Source: Melieria omissa (Eukaryota; Arthropoda; Insecta; Diptera; Ulidiidae). From it: a stretch of 64,000 nt of DNA. The notes below the pieces were generated by a model. The model saw only the letters and a list, made by a program, of their open reading frames with translations. It ran no database searches and had not been told where the DNA came from. Of the stretch, positions 21,830 to 32,442 are shown in pieces. Location of the stretch: the NCBI GenBank assembly GCA_963971225.1, contig OZ020269.1, forward strand, positions 77,228,450 through 77,292,449, given 5' to 3'. Each line of letters opens with the position of its first letter. Within the stretch, counting starts at the first letter, position 1. The position numbers were made by a program, and so were the translations under genes.

Positions 21830-23650
21830 GTGACAATTTAAATGCTGAATCTCCTATCAGTAAAATTGGCAATTGCACACCTTCTATCTCCTTTGAATAT
21901 TTTTTAAAAACTTCATGGTTGCAATGGAATGATTTCAAAGCCGAGTGTTCCAAATACTGAAGAGTCGTTGCTTCTTCCTGGTGCACCAAAATTGACGTAT
22001 GTAAATCTGTACCGATAGTCTACTGAAGCAAAGAGAACTGTGGAGTACCACCCTTTAAAGTTATAGTAATCGGTAGTCCCAGTTTTTGGAGGTTTAACTT
22101 CAATATGACAACCGTTAATTGCGCCATTAACATTGAGGAAACCCTAAATGGTTAAACCCAGAGACAATTTCGCATATTTTATCGTCAGTTGGTGGATATG
22201 CATCAAAGATCTCTGTTTTAAAAATTGTAGGGGAATAGGTTCGGTTGTGGGCACCTTTTTGTTTTTGGCTCATAACTTTTTACCAAGTTCTTCTTAATCG
22301 GACATATGGACATCTATGGAAAGCTAGAAACCTTAGCTAACAAGTAATGACAAAAGTAAATCGATTCCGTCAAATAGAAAAGTTTTTTTTTTAATTTTGT
22401 AAAGTAGTCATTTTTAACAAAAATTTTTTTTTGGTTCGGTTGTGGGCACCCCTGGAAAATCTGGTGGAAACGGGGAAATATTAAGAAAAACCAACACGAA
22501 TATAGAAAAACATTAAGTTTTAATTATTTGAAGCACAATGCACGCATGTGAAGTAGCTGGTACGCATGTCGGCACACTTTAGATGGACGGGCATTTCAAA
22601 ATGTAAGTGACCAAGTTATTCTCTTGGGCTGTCAAGAAGACCTAAAGCAAAATGAAATTCAACCTAATTAATCAACACTCTTCAAGTGCTGTGACGTGAA
22701 GAAGGTGGAAAACACCAGTTAACCTGATTCGATAACATCCACGAAAAGAAGAAAAAGAAGAAAACACCACCGTCGACAGCTTTGATGTTTCCGAAATTTT
22801 CTTCCACCTTCTTTTGTAGCGTTGGAAAGTGGTTCGGGAAATCGCATACGCTGCGGCAGTCGATTTTGTGGTTAGCTTATCTGCAGAACAATGTTAAATT
22901 ACATCCAGCACATTAAAAAAGATATCGGAGGATTTTTTTTATTTACCCTTGGAAGATATAACTAAAACAACCAAAAAATGAGTTAGAAGACCATTTTCGA
23001 TGAAATAACTTACCAAAACTTACCAAATCACTAAAAGACGGGTGCCCACAACCGAACTAATTGCAGTGCCCACAACCGAATTTGGCAGCCATTTTGAGAA
23101 GTAGTGAAAAATTTGTCCGGGGTAAACATATTGGTTGTAATCAATATTGGATCACAAAGTATAATAAATTTACTAAATAAAAATGCATTTTACTCGCCTT
23201 CTCGATGGATTCACTTCGATTTATGACACCATTTAAAATGTTTAACAAAATTTGTGTCTTATTTTTTAAGCACAGAAAGATATATATGGTCCCAGCACAA
23301 AGCAGGCGTGTCTGTTCGACTCAGTATTTGGCACAAAAAGATCGTGGTTCCATAATGAACAAATGGCCTTAGTCAAAAAAACCCAGCCTGCTTTCTATCA
23401 AAAGATACGAAGGGGTGCCCACAACCGAACCTTTTACCCTACATATTTCCTCACATACTTCTACTACAATTTCTCCCAACGTTGTTCGTCCAATTCCAAA
23501 GAGGCTAGCAATTGTTCTGTATTCGGATGAATATCCAAGTGCATATAGAGCAACCGCGATTCGTTTTTATAATGGAATCGCCGGACGCCAGTAAGTATTC
23601 TTTTAGCGCAGATTCTTTAATGCATTCACTATGTACTGAAAGGTCTCATT
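21830..23650 (-). pseudogene. PIF/Harbinger DDE transposase relic, split by a pogo-type MITE
   Basis: On the minus strand the C-terminal half (22227 down to about 21840) reads through GAINGCHIEVKPPK, DYYNFKGWYS and FGAPGRSNDSSVF, the conserved nuclease blocks of HARBI1-like (DDE_Tnp_4) proteins, with catalytic Asp and surrounding residues. The more N-terminal part (about 23600 down to 23447) carries a segment like YRTIASLFGIGRTT. The two halves join in frame when the MITE at 22230-23439 and one TA are removed. Internal stops and frame changes remain. Full proteins have about 350-450 residues. This nuclease would cut at 3-bp TWA targets. Confidence 0.75.
22230..23439 (-). mobile_element. pogo-type non-autonomous element, copy 1
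   Basis: Inverted ends GGGGAATAGGTTCGGTTGTG (left) and, reversed, GGGTAAAAGGTTCGGTTGTG (right) are bordered by TA at 22228-22229 and 23440-23441. The motif GGTTCGGTTGTGGGCACC occurs again inside both ends (22433 and about 23040-23085). A second copy is at 53885-55077. That copy shows a helix-turn-helix remnant on the minus strand, which supports a pogo/Tc1-mariner origin. It inserted into the Harbinger transposase gene. Confidence 0.8.
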
Positions 23651-24100
23651 GCTCATGCGGAATGTGTTTTTTAATTTTTCCTTGGTGAAATCTCGGACGT
23701 CCCTTTCCCAGAAGCTTGACTTCTCTACCTATTTCAACAGAAATGAAAACCTAAAATATTTTTTTTTAGTAAAATGCTACGATGCACTTACCATTGACCA
23801 ACAATATCTGTATTTTTTTAAAATGCGTTTTCTTGCAGCCAGCCTTTGATATCTTTTACATTGTTTGTATGCCGATAGAGCAAGCATAAAATATTTTTTT
23901 TCTTGCGGAGGTATTCCAAAATTTTAACGTTCTTTGACATAATTAATTCGTCCATTTGCTCTTTTTTTAGTAAGAATATGCAGAGCAAACCGTATTTGTC
24001 AAAATGTACTACGTATTACAAAAACCATATGTCTGGCACTATGCAAATGCGAGCTTTTTGTAGTACTCAAAGCTTTGATTGTAGTATTCTCCGTAGTATA

Positions 24101-24691
24101 GGGTGTTTTTTTTAGAGGTATAGAAATTCGAATTGAAATAAAATACAAGAAAATCGTTTTAATGTCCATCAATTTGGCTTTATTGGAAGGATAATTTTAT
24201 GCCATTAATGTTTAAATATGATTTCGGGCATGTGGCCGCCGCGGCTGCCTCGAATACAGCCAATTCTACAGGTCCAATTTTCAGTTGATGAACAAAGCTC
24301 CAATTGCTGTGCACGGTGGCGAATCGATTCATTCGGGTCCTCTTCAACATTTTGCTCTACAGCGGCAATTGTTTCTTCGGTGCGCACTGTTCGACGTCTC
24401 TGCGGATGCGTATTATCACATAGAGTAAACGTAGTGCGAAAACGACCCATGGTTAACCGAATTAATTGCTCTGATGGACCATAAAATGGACGGAGCTTGC
24501 GGTAAACTTCGCGAACTGAACCATTATTTTCGAAGTAAATTTGCACGATTTGCAAGCGTTGTTCTTTTGTCAACCTGTTCATGATGAAATGGCAAACCAA
24601 ACTGAACATAAATGACATTAGAGTTGCCAGATTTGACCACAAAATGCCAGTTTTATCTCTATTCGAAAAACAAACCTCTAAAAAAACACCC
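24101..24691 (-). mobile_element. internally deleted mariner-like element with chimeric transposase frame
   Basis: Ends GGGTGTTTTTTTTAGAGG and CCTCTAAAAAAACACCC are inverted repeats bordered by TA (24099-24100 and 24692-24693). The minus-strand frame 24205-24642 (145 codons) carries the N-terminal helix-turn-helix of a mariner-like transposase (LTKEQRLQIVQIYFENNGS, then RTVRTEETIAAVEQNVEEDP) joined after about residue 118 directly to a C-terminal tail (CIRGSRGGHMPEIIFKH). The catalytic DDD/E core is missing. It may still bind its own ends, but it cannot cut DNA. Confidence 0.8.
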
Positions 24692-24750
24692 TATACAAAA
24701 ATCCTATGTCTGGGAGGAGTATATGTATATCGTCGGCTAAGGGTGAAAAG

Positions 24751-24930
24751 GTGCTAAGTCCACTTTTTTACAAATATCAGATTTTGATGTACGATGAAAG
24801 AAAACGTCAAAATACATCATTTACAAAAAAATATATATAGCTTTTTTGTTTTTATCCGCTATTTTACAATGATGCGCAAATGTGCTAAGTCCATAGTTCG
24901 CTTATTTAGAATGAAAATGTGCTAAGTCCA
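24751..24930 (+). repeat. subterminal 12-mer repeats GTGCTAAGTCCA
   Basis: Three exact copies lie at 24751-24762, 24882-24893 and 24919-24930. A fourth is in direct orientation at 27313-27324 near the right end, and a near copy (GTGCTAAATC, inverted) at 27521-27530. Such subterminal arrays are usual transposase-binding sites. Confidence 0.75.
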
Positions 24931-25179
24931 GTTTTTTGATTTTGAGGAAAGACAAGAGTGCAGTAAAACCCACTCAAGTACCTCACTTAAACATGCAAGC
25001 TTAATAGAAATCAACGTAAAGCAGGCCGCGATTCCTATTGAATGAGCATTTGATATAGTTTGATGAAAAAATTATTTTATTACTGTTTTTGCTCGATTCG
25101 CAAAAGGTAATAATATCTAAAATATTATAATTAATATTGAATAAAATAAACAAACTATTTTTTTTGAAGAAATTTCGCA

Positions 25180-27057
25180 ATGGATAACGAGAAAAATAAT
25201 AATGCTGGCTTGCAAGCGCAAGAGATGCCGAATATAATCGACGATTTTGACATCTGTTTAGATGATGGTGTTGTCGGACTAGTCCCTTATGGATTCCATA
25301 GTGATAGCGACAGTTCTGGAGACATGCCTGTAAAATCCCAAAAGCGCAAAAAGAGAGTCCCTGTTGAGCATTCATCTTGGTTCAAGGCCCGAAACAAAAA
25401 TTTAAGACAGCGGGGTAAGCCATACTTCGGAAAAGTAAAAGAAAATAACGTTTGGAATTATGAAAGAAAACGGAATGCTCGAAAAATGAAACAAAGATGT
25501 AAATGTAAAAAAAATACCGGTAAGTCGGCAATACAATGCTCAGAAGTCACAAATGAAGAGAGGTTGAAAATATTTGAACAATTTTGGCAAATGGATTGGA
25601 AGCAAAAACAAACATGTGTTCAAATGTTGATACAAAGTGTAACGACAGCTAGGCCCAGAAATAGAAAAGTCCAAGATCAATCAAGAAGAAGTCGAACATT
25701 GAAGTACCATTTAAAAGTTAAAGAAAAGAATATTCGTGTGTGCCAAACATTGTTTTTAAATACACTTGATATTGGTAGACGTACGGTGTTGAATTGGATA
25801 AATCCTCCTTTATTTTCAAACAAAACTTCGAAATATCCGAGAAATAATATTTGCTCAAATGAACGAGAAAGTTTGAATTCTTTTTTCGATTCTTTGCCAG
25901 TAATGGAGTCGCATTATTGTCGCGCAACAACACAAAAAAAATATCTTTTGCCGGACTGGGCTTCAAAAAAAATGATTTACAATTTTTATGTAGAGAATTG
26001 GTGTACTGAACGCAGAACAACCCCATTATCTATTGCAATTTTTTATGAAGTTTTTGACATAAAAAATTTAAAGTTGTTTACGCCTAAAAAGGACCAATGC
26101 GAAACTTGTGTGCGGTATTCTACCGGAAATATTTCGCTTGATGAATATACCCTTCATCAGGAAAGAAAAAAAGAAGCTAGAGAAGAAAAACAAAGGGATA
26201 AGACTGAAGAATTAATTGTAATAACTGTTGACCTTCAAGCAGTGTTAATGGCCCCAAAATCGAATGTTAGTAGCCAATATTACCGTACAAAATTACAAGT
26301 GCACAATTTAGTATTTTATAATATAATAAATCAAAAAGGGTACCATTTCATATGGAATGAAGTAGAAGGCGGAGTCTCTTCCGAAGAATTTGCAAGTATT
26401 TGGGTCTATTTCATTGAAAAAAAAATTCTTCCTGATCTTATTGGAAATGAATCCAACACGAAAATCATATTTTATAGCGATGGATGTACATACCAAAATC
26501 GAAACGTTACTATGAGCAATGGCTTAATAAATGCAGCTGCTAAACATCAAATAACCATTGTACAAAAAATTTTGGAAACTGGGCACACACAAATGGAAGC
26601 GGACAGTGTCCATTCTACCATACAGCGTGCGATGAAAAATCGCACAATCGATGTTCCTGCGGAATATATTGGTATATGCATGGCCGCTCGAAAAAAGCCG
26701 AAACCATATGAGGTCGAATATTTAGATCATACATTTTTCAAAATTTTTAAGGACTTTCGTTTTGTAAAAAGTATTCGCCCAGGACGGCTAAAAGGCGATG
26801 CTAAAGTAACAAATATTCGGGCCATAAAATACACACCGCAAAAAGAAATACTTTACAAATTAAGATTCTCACATTCATGGCAACTTCTTCCACAAAGAGT
26901 TGATAAATCTATTGTACCATTAGACTGGGCTGACTTGAAACCCTTATACTCTGAAAGAAGAAAACTTACAGCAAGAAAATACGAAGACCTTCAATACTTA
27001 AAGACGACATTGCCAAAGGACCATCATAGATTTTATGAGGAATTACCTCACGAGTAA
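25180..27057 (+). CDS. DDE-type transposase, 625 residues, intact
   Basis: The frame is open from ATG at 25180 to TAA. The first 125 residues are charged and Lys/Arg-rich (SQKRKKRVPVEHSSWFKARN), with a CKCKKNTG patch at about 108-115, suggesting DNA binding. A CETCVRY motif lies near residue 307. Likely catalytic residues are Asp351 in ITVDLQAVL, Asp434 in IIFYSDGCTYQN and Glu473 or Asp475 in GHTQMEADSVHS, an RNase H-like arrangement. The pattern YSDGC...GHTQMEADSVHS is one I associate with many unnamed proteins of insects and cnidarians, probably transposases (Sola-like is one option). It lies alone between terminal inverted repeats with subterminal 12-mers, which supports a transposase role. 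No catalytic residue is obviously lost. Confidence 0.75.
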   Translation: MDNEKNNNAGLQAQEMPNIIDDFDICLDDGVVGLVPYGFHSDSDSSGDMPVKSQKRKKRVPVEHSSWFKARNKNLRQRGKPYFGKVKENNVWNYERKRNARKMKQRCKCKKNTGKSAIQCSEVTNEERLKIFEQFWQMDWKQKQTCVQMLIQSVTTARPRNRKVQDQSRRSRTLKYHLKVKEKNIRVCQTLFLNTLDIGRRTVLNWINPPLFSNKTSKYPRNNICSNERESLNSFFDSLPVMESHYCRATTQKKYLLPDWASKKMIYNFYVENWCTERRTTPLSIAIFYEVFDIKNLKLFTPKKDQCETCVRYSTGNISLDEYTLHQERKKEAREEKQRDKTEELIVITVDLQAVLMAPKSNVSSQYYRTKLQVHNLVFYNIINQKGYHFIWNEVEGGVSSEEFASIWVYFIEKKILPDLIGNESNTKIIFYSDGCTYQNRNVTMSNGLINAAAKHQITIVQKILETGHTQMEADSVHSTIQRAMKNRTIDVPAEYIGICMAARKKPKPYEVEYLDHTFFKIFKDFRFVKSIRPGRLKGDAKVTNIRAIKYTPQKEILYKLRFSHSWQLLPQRVDKSIVPLDWADLKPLYSERRKLTARKYEDLQYLKTTLPKDHHRFYEELPHE

Positions 27058-27559
27058 TATTCTATTTTGATATGTAATTTTTTTAAGCAGCAATGACGAA
27101 AGACTGCGTTGTTTACTTTTATAATACTTGTTTTATACTTTTCTCACTTTAATGTTATTGTTTACTACTTTACTGTTTAAATATTTTTTTGCAGCATCGA
27201 AGTAAGACTGTACAAATTCCTTTCTTTTATAATAAAACTATTGCTACAAGTGTTAAAAGCAACAAACTAGGTTGTGGTGTTTGTGTATAAACAAATTGTG
27301 TTTTGTGAAAAGGTGCTAAGTCCAGTGCACAATTTCAAAATAACTAAAGAAAATGTGTGAAAGTCACAAAAGTATATATAAATCGGAAGTCAATTTTTTT
27401 TTTATTTCTTCATATTCTTTTCATTACTCTAAGGCAATGTTTAGTAACATTACATAAAAAAATAAAACAATTAATTTTCATTTACATTTTTTGGTCTCTC
27501 CTGAAAAATTTAAAAAAGTAGATTTAGCACCTTTTCACCTTAAGCCGACGATATGTATC

Positions 27560-28052
27560 CTATGTCTAGGAGTATAAAAAAAAAAATCATTGTGTTTTAA
27601 ATAGAATTCATTTCTTAACTTAAAGTCCACAAACAACACCTTAACTCAAATAATAATAAAACTTAAAATTAAATGTAAAAAATTAACTGCTTATTACAGT
27701 AAATAAAGTAAATTTGCTCCAAGTTTTCTACGGTCAGCATATGTCATGCCTATGCCGTACACCGGCTCGTGGAGTACGAAAACGGTCATTATTCTTGTAT
27801 GCTGGGCATTGCTGACTCCAAAAAATAGCCTAGTGAGCCAAACTACAACACCCTTAACAGTGTTGCCGTTGTGCGGCGAAAGTGTCAATTTGACGCTTTT
27901 TGGACACCGATGCCACCTGACACCGACTTTATAGGCTTATTTTGACACTTTTCTGCAAAGTTATGCGACTTTTTCCCCTTTTTTATCAAAAAGTTTATAT
28001 GTACATTTTGAAAATTGTTTCGTAAAGTTAATTTTTTTTTATTTTTGCGTGT
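27560..28052. other. spacer, nothing recognised
   Basis: It begins with CCTATGTCTAGGAG, which resembles CCTATGTCTGGGAGG just left of the transposon (24706-24720). No gene or element ends could be defined in the remainder. Confidence 0.4.
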
Positions 28053-28787
28053 TTAAGGGGGTCCTCTACTCTCGCGGTTTCGAAAAATCGATTTTTTTTT
28101 TGCATAATTTCAATCTATATGTATCTGAGAATACGCCACAGAAAGAATTCCGTGAAAATCACATTTCTTTGCATGTTGCTGGGAACCGAAAGGTACCCAC
28201 CCCCTGCCGTTTTCGAGAAACTAAGCTAATCTCTAAACGCGTTTTCCCGAAAGTAGTGTTTTTTTGGCTGCCGAGTAAGACTTTTTATAAAAGTATTAGT
28301 CCGATTTCGATAATTTTTTTTTAATTGTTCAGAAAACATACCGCTATGTTTTCCCGGGTACGATTTTCAAAATTTTATTTTGTTCCGTTTTTATAGCGCC
28401 TAATAGGTCAAAAAAAGAGGTGAAAATTGGAATTTTTTACAAATTGTTGCATCACTTTTACACAGTGCAAAATAAAAAAATTCTGTATCGGGAAAACATA
28501 GTCAACGTTACTATGATTGTAACGAATATAAATTTTCTGATTTCAGATCACCCCATTGGCCACAACTTTGCTTAAGCGGGACCATTGCAGTTTTAAAATC
28601 CATGTCATCAATGACATTTCAAGGTCGCGGGAGTTTTTTTTCCTCTTCAAAAATGAAAATTTAAAGTCAAAACATGTATTTCTAAAAATATAAAAAAAAA
28701 ATTGTAATTGTATGCAGTAGATCTTTCGTAATTAATTCCCCAAATAACAGCTCAATTTCTTGCCTGAAGAGTAGAGGACCCCCTTAA
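28053..28787. mobile_element. TTAA-flanked MITE, family D
   Basis: A 735-bp element with inverted ends TTAAGGGGGTCCTCTACTCT and AGAGTAGAGGACCCCCTTAA, TTAA at both edges. It is non-coding. Confidence 0.85.
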
Positions 28788-29297
28788 AAATACTCGAAAT
28801 ATGCCTTCATTTTTCAAAGGTAACACTTAAGTATTTAAAAATTACACCTCTGGCAACATTTAAACTACATGCACCCCTTTTATTATGTCAAAGTTTTCCC
28901 GCAAAAATTGACAAAATTAATCTGAATTAACGCGCTTTTTTGTGGCATTGCCTAAGTTATTTGTGCTAAATTCATTTTGATGGCTCCCAATAGATAAATA
29001 AGTATATCACGCATATGCTTTGAAATGCAAATGTTTTCATAATAAAAACAAAACATGCATATTGATACTTTTTAACCTTAGAACCGTGAGTTGGGCACTC
29101 AGTGCCCATATTCATTTTTTATGTTCAATTTCGGGGATTTGGGAAGTCCAATTTGTTTTTTTTTTTGGGTAGGCAGATAGATTGTACTTTTGTTTATGAA
29201 TTTACAAAATTATATTTTTATTTTTATTTTATTTTATTTTATAAAAGCTTATATAAAAATAACAATTATTATATAAACTAACAAAAATTGAGCAGCG

Positions 29298-30160
29298 CTA
29301 GCAACGGAGGCTTTCGGCTGGCTGGTGAATGAAGGCTGGTTTAGATGCGGCGAAGGAGGTCGGTGTCCTTAAGGAACTTGTAAAGTATGGAAATATTGTT
29401 GGCTGTGGGATTTGTGAGAAATTGTGTGAAATTTTGATGTTTTCTAATTCTCGGCAAAATACTAGTAGATGGGTAATGCTGAGCGTCGAGTTGCAAAATG
29501 GGCACTGGGTTGGTCGGCTACCATTTAATAGATGAGCGTTGGTAATGATGGTGTGTCCAATGCGAAGGCGAGTGTAAGGAGTGATGTAGTTAGTCGGAAT
29601 AGATGTCGGGTAGCAGGGTTTAGTGCGATTAGGGTTGATTCTGGAGTAGTGATGACTGTAGTTCACCCAGTCGACGGATAGCTTGTTAAGTCTCTGCTGC
29701 TTTATAAGACGGTAGACATCACTTTTGTTAATAAGGGAGGAGGTTGTTGAGGGGGTGTAGCACATTTCCTTGGCAGTTGTGTCCGCAAATGTATTGCCAC
29801 TGATGTCGGCGTGACCAGGTACCCACATGATTTTTAGATTGTAAGGGTAGGACGTCAAAATGTTTCTTATACTCCCGACGATATAGTTGGTGTTATTGTA
29901 ATTTTGTATGGCTCGGAAGCAGGACAAGCTGTCTGTGCGTATTATGTGCTTTCCTTTGGTTTTAGTGGAGTACTGAACAGCATGCATAATAGCAGTGGAT
30001 TCAGCTGTGAAAATTGAGCAAAAAGGAAATAGCAGGCCGTATGATATAGGTGTATTACTGCAAAGCTTGTATTAGATGATTTAGATCCATCGGTGAAAAC
30101 GAATTGCCAGCCAGCCAATTTGTAATGAGATGCTACTTCTGAAAATCGGGCTTTATACAC
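29298..30160 (-). pseudogene. I-clade ORF2 RNase H domain, frameshifted
   Basis: Two overlapping frames carry one RNase H domain: WQFVFTDGSKSSNTSFAVI (30160 down to about 30050) with the first catalytic Asp, then after a frameshift KHIIRTDSLSCFRAI and IMWVPGHADISGNTFAD, with further acidic and His residues of the active site. A C-terminal zinc-like motif (CPFCNSTLSITHLLVFC) follows, common at the end of I and R1 type ORF2. A further frameshift near 30205 separates it from the RT. Confidence 0.85.
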
Positions 30161-30179
30161 TGCGTTTGGGGTGCTGGCT

Positions 30180-32013
30180 TTAGGGAGATGATCTAGACTG
30201 TCTATAAATTATGTTTTCCTCACCAACCAAGGGGTTTGATGCTGATGGTAGCGATATTTTAAGCGGTAACCCATTGTCTTTAGCAAACAAGGCGGTTTTA
30301 TAGATGGATGATGGGATCTTAGGCGAGCGTTTTCGGGAGGAAGCCGAGAAAAAATCTTTTTTCAAAGCAAGATTGGGGCTCAAGATTAGCTTGGGATAAA
30401 GCCTTCGTATGCTGTCTTCCATGTTATCGACCAAAAAAGGTAATCCAGTCTCAGCCAAGATGTTTTTTATGGGCGACGTAGGGAACGCACGTAGAGAACG
30501 GCGAACTGCTGTATGATAAGGAGCAGCTAACATCTTGATATTATTTTTAGCGTGGTGGCCATATATCTCTAATCCGTAGTTGATAATAGATATGATGAGA
30601 GCCTTCGTGACATTCACCAGCAGAGCCGAGCTGATGAGAGATCGCTTGCTCGATAAATATTTAATAATGTTTAAGTTAACATAAAGTCTGTCTCTTACAT
30701 ACTGACAATGCTGCTTGAAAGAGTACTTAGAGTCTAAAACAATACCAAGAAACTTAAGACTATTTGTACATATGATATTTACATTGTTGATCGTAAGCAA
30801 GGGAATGTTACATTGTTGTTTTTTACAAATATGTAATAATTTGGTTTTTGCGGTTGAAATTGAAGTGCCTGAGGAAAGGGACCAGGAGGAGATCCGGGAT
30901 AGGATTTCAGAAAAGGTAGACATAACCGTGGGAAGGTTCGAAGTTTTCGAGAACAGTAAAATATCATCAGCATATATTTGGTGACGGACATTGGGGAAAT
31001 CGGACAATATGGAACTGATTTCATCGAAAGCGATAATAAAAAGGATTGCAGAAAGAGGGGAACCCTGGGGCGTGCCATTATCAAGTGGGAAGAGGGGGGA
31101 TGGGACGCTTGAGATAAGTACTCTAATCTTACGGTTTGACAGAAATGATTTTACGAAGTTATATATTCGGGGGCCGACCTTCCATTTGCTAAGCTGTCTT
31201 AATACCGCATGAATACCGATCCGACCAAAGGCCTTTAAAAAATCTAGTGAGAGCAAAGAGACATGATTTTTGCTGGACAGAGTATCAGAAATGAAGTGGT
31301 CTAGATGCAGTAGAGCATCAATAGTTCCCTGCCCTTTCTTAAAGGCAACCTGGTTATGGTGGATAAATTTGTTGGTGTGGACATACCATTGAAGAGGGGC
31401 AATGGGAGGGACGGGTATGTAGGTATTGGTAGAGGGAGAAGGGTTAAGAGAGGGGGATGGACTATATATGGGAAGAGGGGAGAAGGGAGAAGAGGGAGAA
31501 AGGATAGGGGAAGGTAGAGGAAGGGAAGGTAGAGAAGGTTTAATTGAAGTATCGATCTTGTTTGTAGGTGCTTTAGTGATAGAGGTTGAATTAATGTTGT
31601 TGTTTTTTGGCGTTATATTGGTGATATTAGGTGTTGCGTTTTTTGTTACGTTGGCAAACGAATTTGGGTTGGAAGTAGTAGGGAGCTGATTGTTGTATTT
31701 TATGATTGCGTCACGCATACTGCATTTGGATATATTTTTGATTTTTAGGATTTCTTTTGATTGTTGGTATTTCGGACAAGCAGTTGAGGAAGAGGGGTGA
31801 TTGCCAGCGCAGTTAGCGCACATAGTTCTAGAACAGTCAGTGGGAGGCGAGTGGTCGGGGGGAAGATTGCACGTGGCAGAAGCTGGGGAATTGCGACAGT
31901 ATTTGGCAGTATGACCTAGGATTTGGCAGACTTTGCAGCGCATAGGATTGGGGAAGTACGGGCGAATATCTAGGGTTCTCCAGGCAACTTCAATTTTGTA
32001 AGGTAGGTTATAT
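30180..32013 (-). pseudogene. I-clade Gag zinc knuckles fused in frame to partial reverse transcriptase
   Basis: From the solo LTR down, the frame reads the end of ORF1: the CCHC knuckle CKVCQILGHTAKYC, a second Cys/His array CANCAGNHPSSSTACPKY, then an Asn/Thr-rich and a Pro/Ser-rich linker. At about 31390 it passes without a stop into reverse transcriptase (VAFKKGQGTIDALLHLDHF, FLKAFGRIG, NGTPQGSPLSAILF and the catalytic YADD in HQIYADDILLFSK). Endonuclease and the RT N-terminus, about 500 residues in intact I elements, are missing. The box normally reading KAFD is KAFG here, so a catalytic-region Asp has changed. Confidence 0.8.
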
Positions 32014-32438
32014 TGTAACGATAAGACAGTCTGTCGCTGTGCAAAGCAACCCTGCCGCTTCGCGCCGTGCCATAATTGAATGTGGCAACGACGGCCGCGA
32101 TAATAACTTTTAGTCCAATCTGGCAACAATGGTCGCGATCATCAGGGAAGCATTTAGTCCACTCCGGAATGTGCGGGAACGATCTGCGCGATGGCCGGAC
32201 AGAGTATAAAAGGTGGCCGGATGCGAGCAACGAGTCATTCTGGTTTTGACAAGTGAAGTTGCCACACGGAATAATTAAGCAAATACTTAAGTGTACGAAC
32301 AGTAAAGTGTAAACTGTGAATAATAAAGTGACTGTTGGTGTATTCTATTGTCTGCGTTTAAGGAACTGACTGTGTTTTATTTTCAAATCACACAATCCAG
32401 AGATACGTGACAGCCCACTAGACTTAGTATTCGTAACA
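32014..32438 (+). mobile_element. solo LTR of a Ty3/Gypsy element
   Basis: The 425-bp sequence starts TGTAACGATAAG and ends TATTCGTAACA, with a 4-bp TSD ATAT (32010-32013, 32439-32442). TATAAAAG at 32205-32212 and AATAAA at 32322-32327 give promoter and poly(A) signals in plus orientation. The end TTCGTAACA and the TTTTATTTTCAAA stretch before it resemble the LTRs of the Gypsy element at 44348. It arose by LTR-LTR recombination and lies inside LINE ORF1. Confidence 0.85.
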
Positions 32439-32442
32439 ATAT

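Larger units (their letters stand above)
24730..27551 (+). mobile_element. DNA transposon with intact transposase, superfamily unassigned
   Basis: The left end TCGTCGGCTAAGGGTGAAAA and the reversed right end TCGTCGGCTTAAGGTGAAAA agree over some 32 bp (to GTGCTAA) with one indel and few mismatches. Outside are TATGTATA (24722-24729) and TATGTATC (27552-27559), a probable 8-bp TSD with one mismatch. The 12-mer GTGCTAAGTCCA is repeated inside both ends. The single gene at 25180-27057 fills the middle. At 2.8 kb with an open frame this may be a recently active element. Confidence 0.75.

Noticed and set aside
25001..25375. 124-codon minus-strand gene
   Set aside because: Antisense to the start of the intact transposase and without any recognisable motif.
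24737..27543. TTAA target duplication for the 24.7-27.6 kb transposon
   Set aside because: Left side reads CTAA and inverted repeats continue outward for about 10 bp, so the TTAA on the right lies inside the terminal repeat.
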